DNA from: Rheum nobile
Taxonomy: Eukaryota; Streptophyta; Magnoliopsida; Caryophyllales; Polygonaceae
NCBI GenBank assembly: GCA_027886185.1
Contig: WOAB01000109.1
Location: 9,590,501-9,654,500 of the forward strand
Direction of reading: 5' to 3'
DNA: 64,000 nucleotides
Of this stretch, positions 61,088 through 64,000 are shown one piece after another (position 1 is the stretch's first letter; each line of letters begins with the position of its first letter). A program made the position numbers and the translations under genes. The notes below the pieces were generated by a model. It was not told where the DNA came from. It saw nothing but the letters and a program-made list of their open reading frames with translations, and did not search any database.

Positions 61088-63150
61088 TCAAGACGTGTCA
61101 AGGTCTTTGGGTAAAGCCACTCTTTCCGCCACGGTATCCGCATCAACATCCATGGTCTGACCATCGTCCTCAACAAAGTCCTCGAGTGGGGGTTCACCGA
61201 AGAAGTCCGTATACACACGAGTGAAGTAAGTAATCCTGGAGTCGATCTTGCCAAACTTCACGACCGCTTGTCTAACTCCAACCCTTATCCCATGCTCCCA
61301 ATGAGGCCCCACCTCATATGCTACCTTCGTCTGATATTCCTCGGAGAAAAGGTACTCAGCAACATCACGTTCAGCTCTCTCGCGTTGTCTTTCCGCTTCA
61401 AGATTGGACGTGTCGCGCTGCGTTTGGAGCTCTGCTATCTCCTCATCCTTCTCAGACACAGCCTTTTGTAATTCTTCAATCTTATTCTTAAGGGAAGTGT
61501 TCTCTTCTTGAAGCTTTATCGCGTTGGCCATAGCCTCGTCGCGCTCCGCCGCAGAGTGCTCGGCTTGCTTTGTCAATGTCACCACCTTCACGCGGGCTTC
61601 CTTTTCTCCGCGAATCCCTTTACATCTTGTCTCCAGCGCGGTACAGTATGAAGTTGTGGCCAACATGCCGTGAGACGTGCCTGCAAGTTCCAACAAAATT
61701 TTAGCAAAGTCAAAATTAAAAGTTGACGTGGAGAAAACATCCCCAAGGCAGATAAAAGATAACGTACCATCTCCATGTACTTCATTGCTTCAAATCAAAG
61801 AAATGGCACGGGCAGAGACGTCAACCATTCCTTCTCCTCAGCACACGCATCCTTTAGGATGGCTAATTTGTGCATATCCACCACGGAAGGTCCAGGTGAG
61901 GCAAATCGTTTCATCACCTCCTTATCAGTTCCTCCCATGGAGCGAAGAAGATCAGGGTCAACGCTACTTTTAGATCTCACCTTCTTGCCCTCTCGACTGG
62001 CCTGGGAGGTATCGTGACGCTTCTTGTCATGTGACTCAGTTTCAACCTGGTTGGCTGAAGGCCACGGAGAATTTGTGGTTTCGCATACGGCCACCGCATC
62101 AGAAGTAGGAACTGGTGCTTGCTCCACCCCAACCAAGTCGTCGACCGTTCCAGTTGTCGAAGTTGATCACGATGAAGCTTCTGCGATTCTTTTAGCCCTC
62201 TTCAACAAAAAGTCCGATTTCACCATCCCTGAAAACACAACAACAAGATTAGCACAACATTTGGAAATAAAAGATGAAGAAAACAAATAATCACCCGACT
62301 CAGCGCGTTCAATGGAACGCGGTAAACTCAACCCTGATTTCTCTAGGTTCTCCTGGGTAATTAATCATTTGAAATCAGGGGCATCTCCTTCATTGCAAAA
62401 TCGAGCTTTGCACGCATCAATCTCCTTTTGATCCGGTTTGTCGGGGCGCATAAAGGGACCGGGGAATGGCTAACAATTAAAAACTGAGGGTGAAGTACAT
62501 CGTGCCAAAAACCATCTATCCTTCCATTTGCCCACATTGGAAGGTTTGTTGATCACGCTTAGAGTAGGCAAGCCAAGATTGCAAAAGCCTCTGTCATATG
62601 AAGAGGCATAGCATATGTTACGCATCAGGTGTGATGCCGGTTTGATAACATCGCATCGTGTATCCACTAAGGTATCTCCATGCGTTGGGAAACAACTGGG
62701 CAGGGCTAAGGTTAATATTACTCAAAAAATCGCGATAAAAGACACAACTCTACTCCATAGAGGTCCCTCCTTTTCTGGAAGACACAGCTCTACTCCACGC
62801 GGCCAAGGAACTGAACGCGCTAATTCTTCTAAGGTAGAAAGTGAAACACTTGTAGCCACCCCAAGACCTTGCATGTCTTTCCCTGGATGGCTCACCACCA
62901 TGGGAATCTCGTCTGGAATCACTGCGGCAACAGGGGGAGGAACAACATTCACGCGATGACTTACAAAACTGGTCGTACTCCGCACCCCCTCATCTTGAGG
63001 TTGACTCTGAGAAACATTAGCCGCGGGAGAATAAGACACCACACCTTTGCCCTTTACTCCTTTAGCCTTCATTACTCGCCCCTTGCGAACAACTTTGCCT
63101 ACAGATTGAAGCGATGAATCGCCAGAAGACGATGTTGTCGATTTAGATCG
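61088..63150 (-). pseudogene. Antisense ORF region of the Tat-type element
   Basis: Minus-strand frames in order: 63,150-62,722 (SGDSSLQSVGKVVRKGRV, then MVVSHPGKDMQGLGV and a stop); 62,667-62,470 (LPTLSVINKPSNVGKWKDR and WFLARC); 62,136-61,795 (NQVETESHDKKRHDTS, GTDKEVMKRFASPG); and 61,696-61,088 with a coiled coil (KNKIEELQKAVSEKDEEIAE) and VGPHWEHGIRVGVRQAVVKF. Tat/Retand and Ogre relatives carry such an antisense ORF between pol and the 3' LTR. The WKDRWF block and the C-terminal part resemble 'putative gypsy-type transposon' proteins. Introns are likely between blocks, and several stops show decay. Function is unknown in the whole group. Confidence 0.5.
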
Positions 63151-63151
63151 T

Positions 63152-63191
63152 GTTAGATTTATATTTTAGCAGCTCAAATACATGAGAATCA
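63152..63191 (+). repeat. 40-base 3' LTR stub of the Tat-type element
   Basis: GTTAGATTTATATTTTAGCA and CTCAAATACATGAGAATCA match 40,012-40,051. The rest of the 3' LTR is missing. Confidence 0.75.
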
Positions 63192-63195
63192 TCAG

Positions 63196-63558
63196 TGGTA
63201 ATATGGACTCCACCCCCAATAGGAGATCTTAAATTGAACGTTGATGGTTCATCAAAAGGAATTGACTGTTGGCCGGTAGAAGCGGGATTGTTCGCGATGC
63301 TGATGGGCGTTTTGTATCAGCCTTTGCGTTCACATGTGGCTCCTGTTCAGCCTTATGCTCTTAATTGATGGCTATGTTCCATGGTTTTCGCATGATATCG
63401 CTGTTGTAGCTTGATTGTTCGTGCATTAAAACCCGATTGCTTGGTGGCATGTCAACTACTCAAGTCTGTAGTAACCACGCACCTAGATTACCACCTAATT
63501 AAGTCCATCCAACAAGCTCTACATCTGTCTAACAATGTCACAGTTCAGCATACATTCC
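63196..63558 (+). pseudogene. LINE RNase H domain fragment
   Basis: Across shifted frames the plus strand reads VIWTPPPIGDLKLNVDGSSK, then GIVRDADGRFVSAFAF and GSCSALC, and later LLKSVVTTHLDYHLIKSIQQ followed by VTVQHTF. This is the C-terminal RNase H domain of plant LINEs, from the VDGS motif to the final QHTFRE region. Frameshifts and stops abound. The orientation equals that of the zf-RVT fragment at 13,795-14,050, the domain that should lie just upstream. Confidence 0.7.
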
Positions 63559-64000
63559 TGTAGGGATTTATATGCTTTAAGCGAAATTTCATAAAACAGT
63601 TTTCTAACATCTAACTTAGGATCTCATGCATAAACTTGATATGAACCACATATGAAAGAGTAACATACCTTTTGATGCAAAACTTTTATTGGGATCACAC
63701 TAGAGAATAGAGCCTCAATTGTGACTCATCTACTTAATCCACACGAGCACGGATCTAGATCGCTTGGGTTACGCCTGCTAGGACGCAGGAACGAAGTCAA
63801 AACTCGCTCTTTTCACCAGGATGAGATAACGGCCAAGAATGCTACTTTGTGGCTTTTGGTTTCACTTGCAATCTTACGTGAATGAATCTTCACGTGAGAC
63901 TTCAAATGGCTAATACCATATTAGCTATCTTTTTATTATATGGAAAAGGCATATAAAATATATCTAATATATTATATTATCACATATCATATCTGACAAG
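63559..64000 (-). mobile_element. Partial LTR or element end, cut by the window
   Basis: Similarity to the LINE stops at TGTAGGG (63,559). The following AT-rich sequence contains AGGATCTCATGCATAAAC and GAGTAACATACCTTTTGATG, features I associate with plant Copia LTRs read in reverse. No second end is in the window. Confidence 0.35.

Larger units (their letters stand above)
39373..63191 (+). mobile_element. Tat-type Ty3 element without gag-pol, filled by the Reina-type element
   Basis: A 5' LTR part, primer site and leader repeats (39,373-40,491) lie left of the Reina-type element. The antisense ORF region and a 40-base stub identical to the LTR end (63,152-63,191) lie to the right. Nothing resembling Tat gag or pol is left, so either an internal deletion or a non-autonomous origin applies. 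The 3' LTR stub is fused to the antisense ORF at about 63,150, which indicates another deletion. Confidence 0.55.

Overview
This is nuclear DNA of a seed plant, probably a eudicot. It holds one recognisable host gene at the left edge and about 60 kb of nested transposable elements. The host gene is the 5' part of a NUP88/MOS7-like nucleoporin on the minus strand. It has three spliced exons between 330 and 2651 and runs off the left end. I saw no tRNA, rRNA or CRISPR.

Left part, 2.9-14 kb. Two abutting minus-strand Helitron ends meet at 3262/3263. The longer Helitron (3263-12773) is split by a Mutator-like element (MULE, 3460-9924). The MULE carries two broken genes facing each other: a plant mobile domain (PMD) gene on the plus strand, and a FAR1-like/OTU-protease transposase-type gene on the minus strand that has lost its DDE core. 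A 2.1 kb non-autonomous hAT element (5594-7741, perfect 8-bp target duplication) sits in the OTU domain and contains about ten tandem 170-178 bp units.

Middle, 13.8-39.4 kb. A LINE fragment (zf-RVT region) stops at about 14,050. Two elements with MULE-like TIRs follow: A (14,071-16,008) and B (16,478-35,577). Their outer arms form a roughly 1 kb inverted repeat dense in GCATATC words, and they hold captured gene pieces, including two copies of a trihelix-factor fragment. B is interrupted by a complete 15.8 kb Athila-type Ty3 retrotransposon (18,544-34,301; TSD TGAAG). That element's gag-pol frame is itself interrupted by a non-autonomous LTR retrotransposon (22,475-27,124; TSD CAACG). A (TC)n(TA)n tract and a chain of Helitron 5' blocks ending in a canonical Helitron 3' terminus (39,372) follow.

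Right part, 39.4-64 kb. A Tat-type element lacking gag-pol keeps a 5' LTR, a primer site, leader tandem repeats, an antisense ORF region and only 40 bp of 3' LTR. It is filled by a Reina-type Ty3 element (40,492-61,000). The Reina 5' LTR is split by a Tekay/Del-type chromovirus (40,643-51,551, minus strand, TSD CACCC), and its integrase is split by a solo LTR (58,625-59,408). After 63,191 comes a LINE RNase H fragment in the same orientation as the fragment at 13.8 kb. The intervening 49 kb may therefore have accumulated inside one old LINE copy. A partial LTR closes the window.

The most unusual signal crosses family boundaries. At least five element groups carry clusters of short GC-rich inverted-repeat words: arms of 5-10 bp with a centre of mostly 1-3 nt. 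The word differs by group. In several copies the outer arm bases differ yet remain complementary. Paired LTRs differ by gain or loss of whole words, and in the Athila element the words are translated inside Gag.
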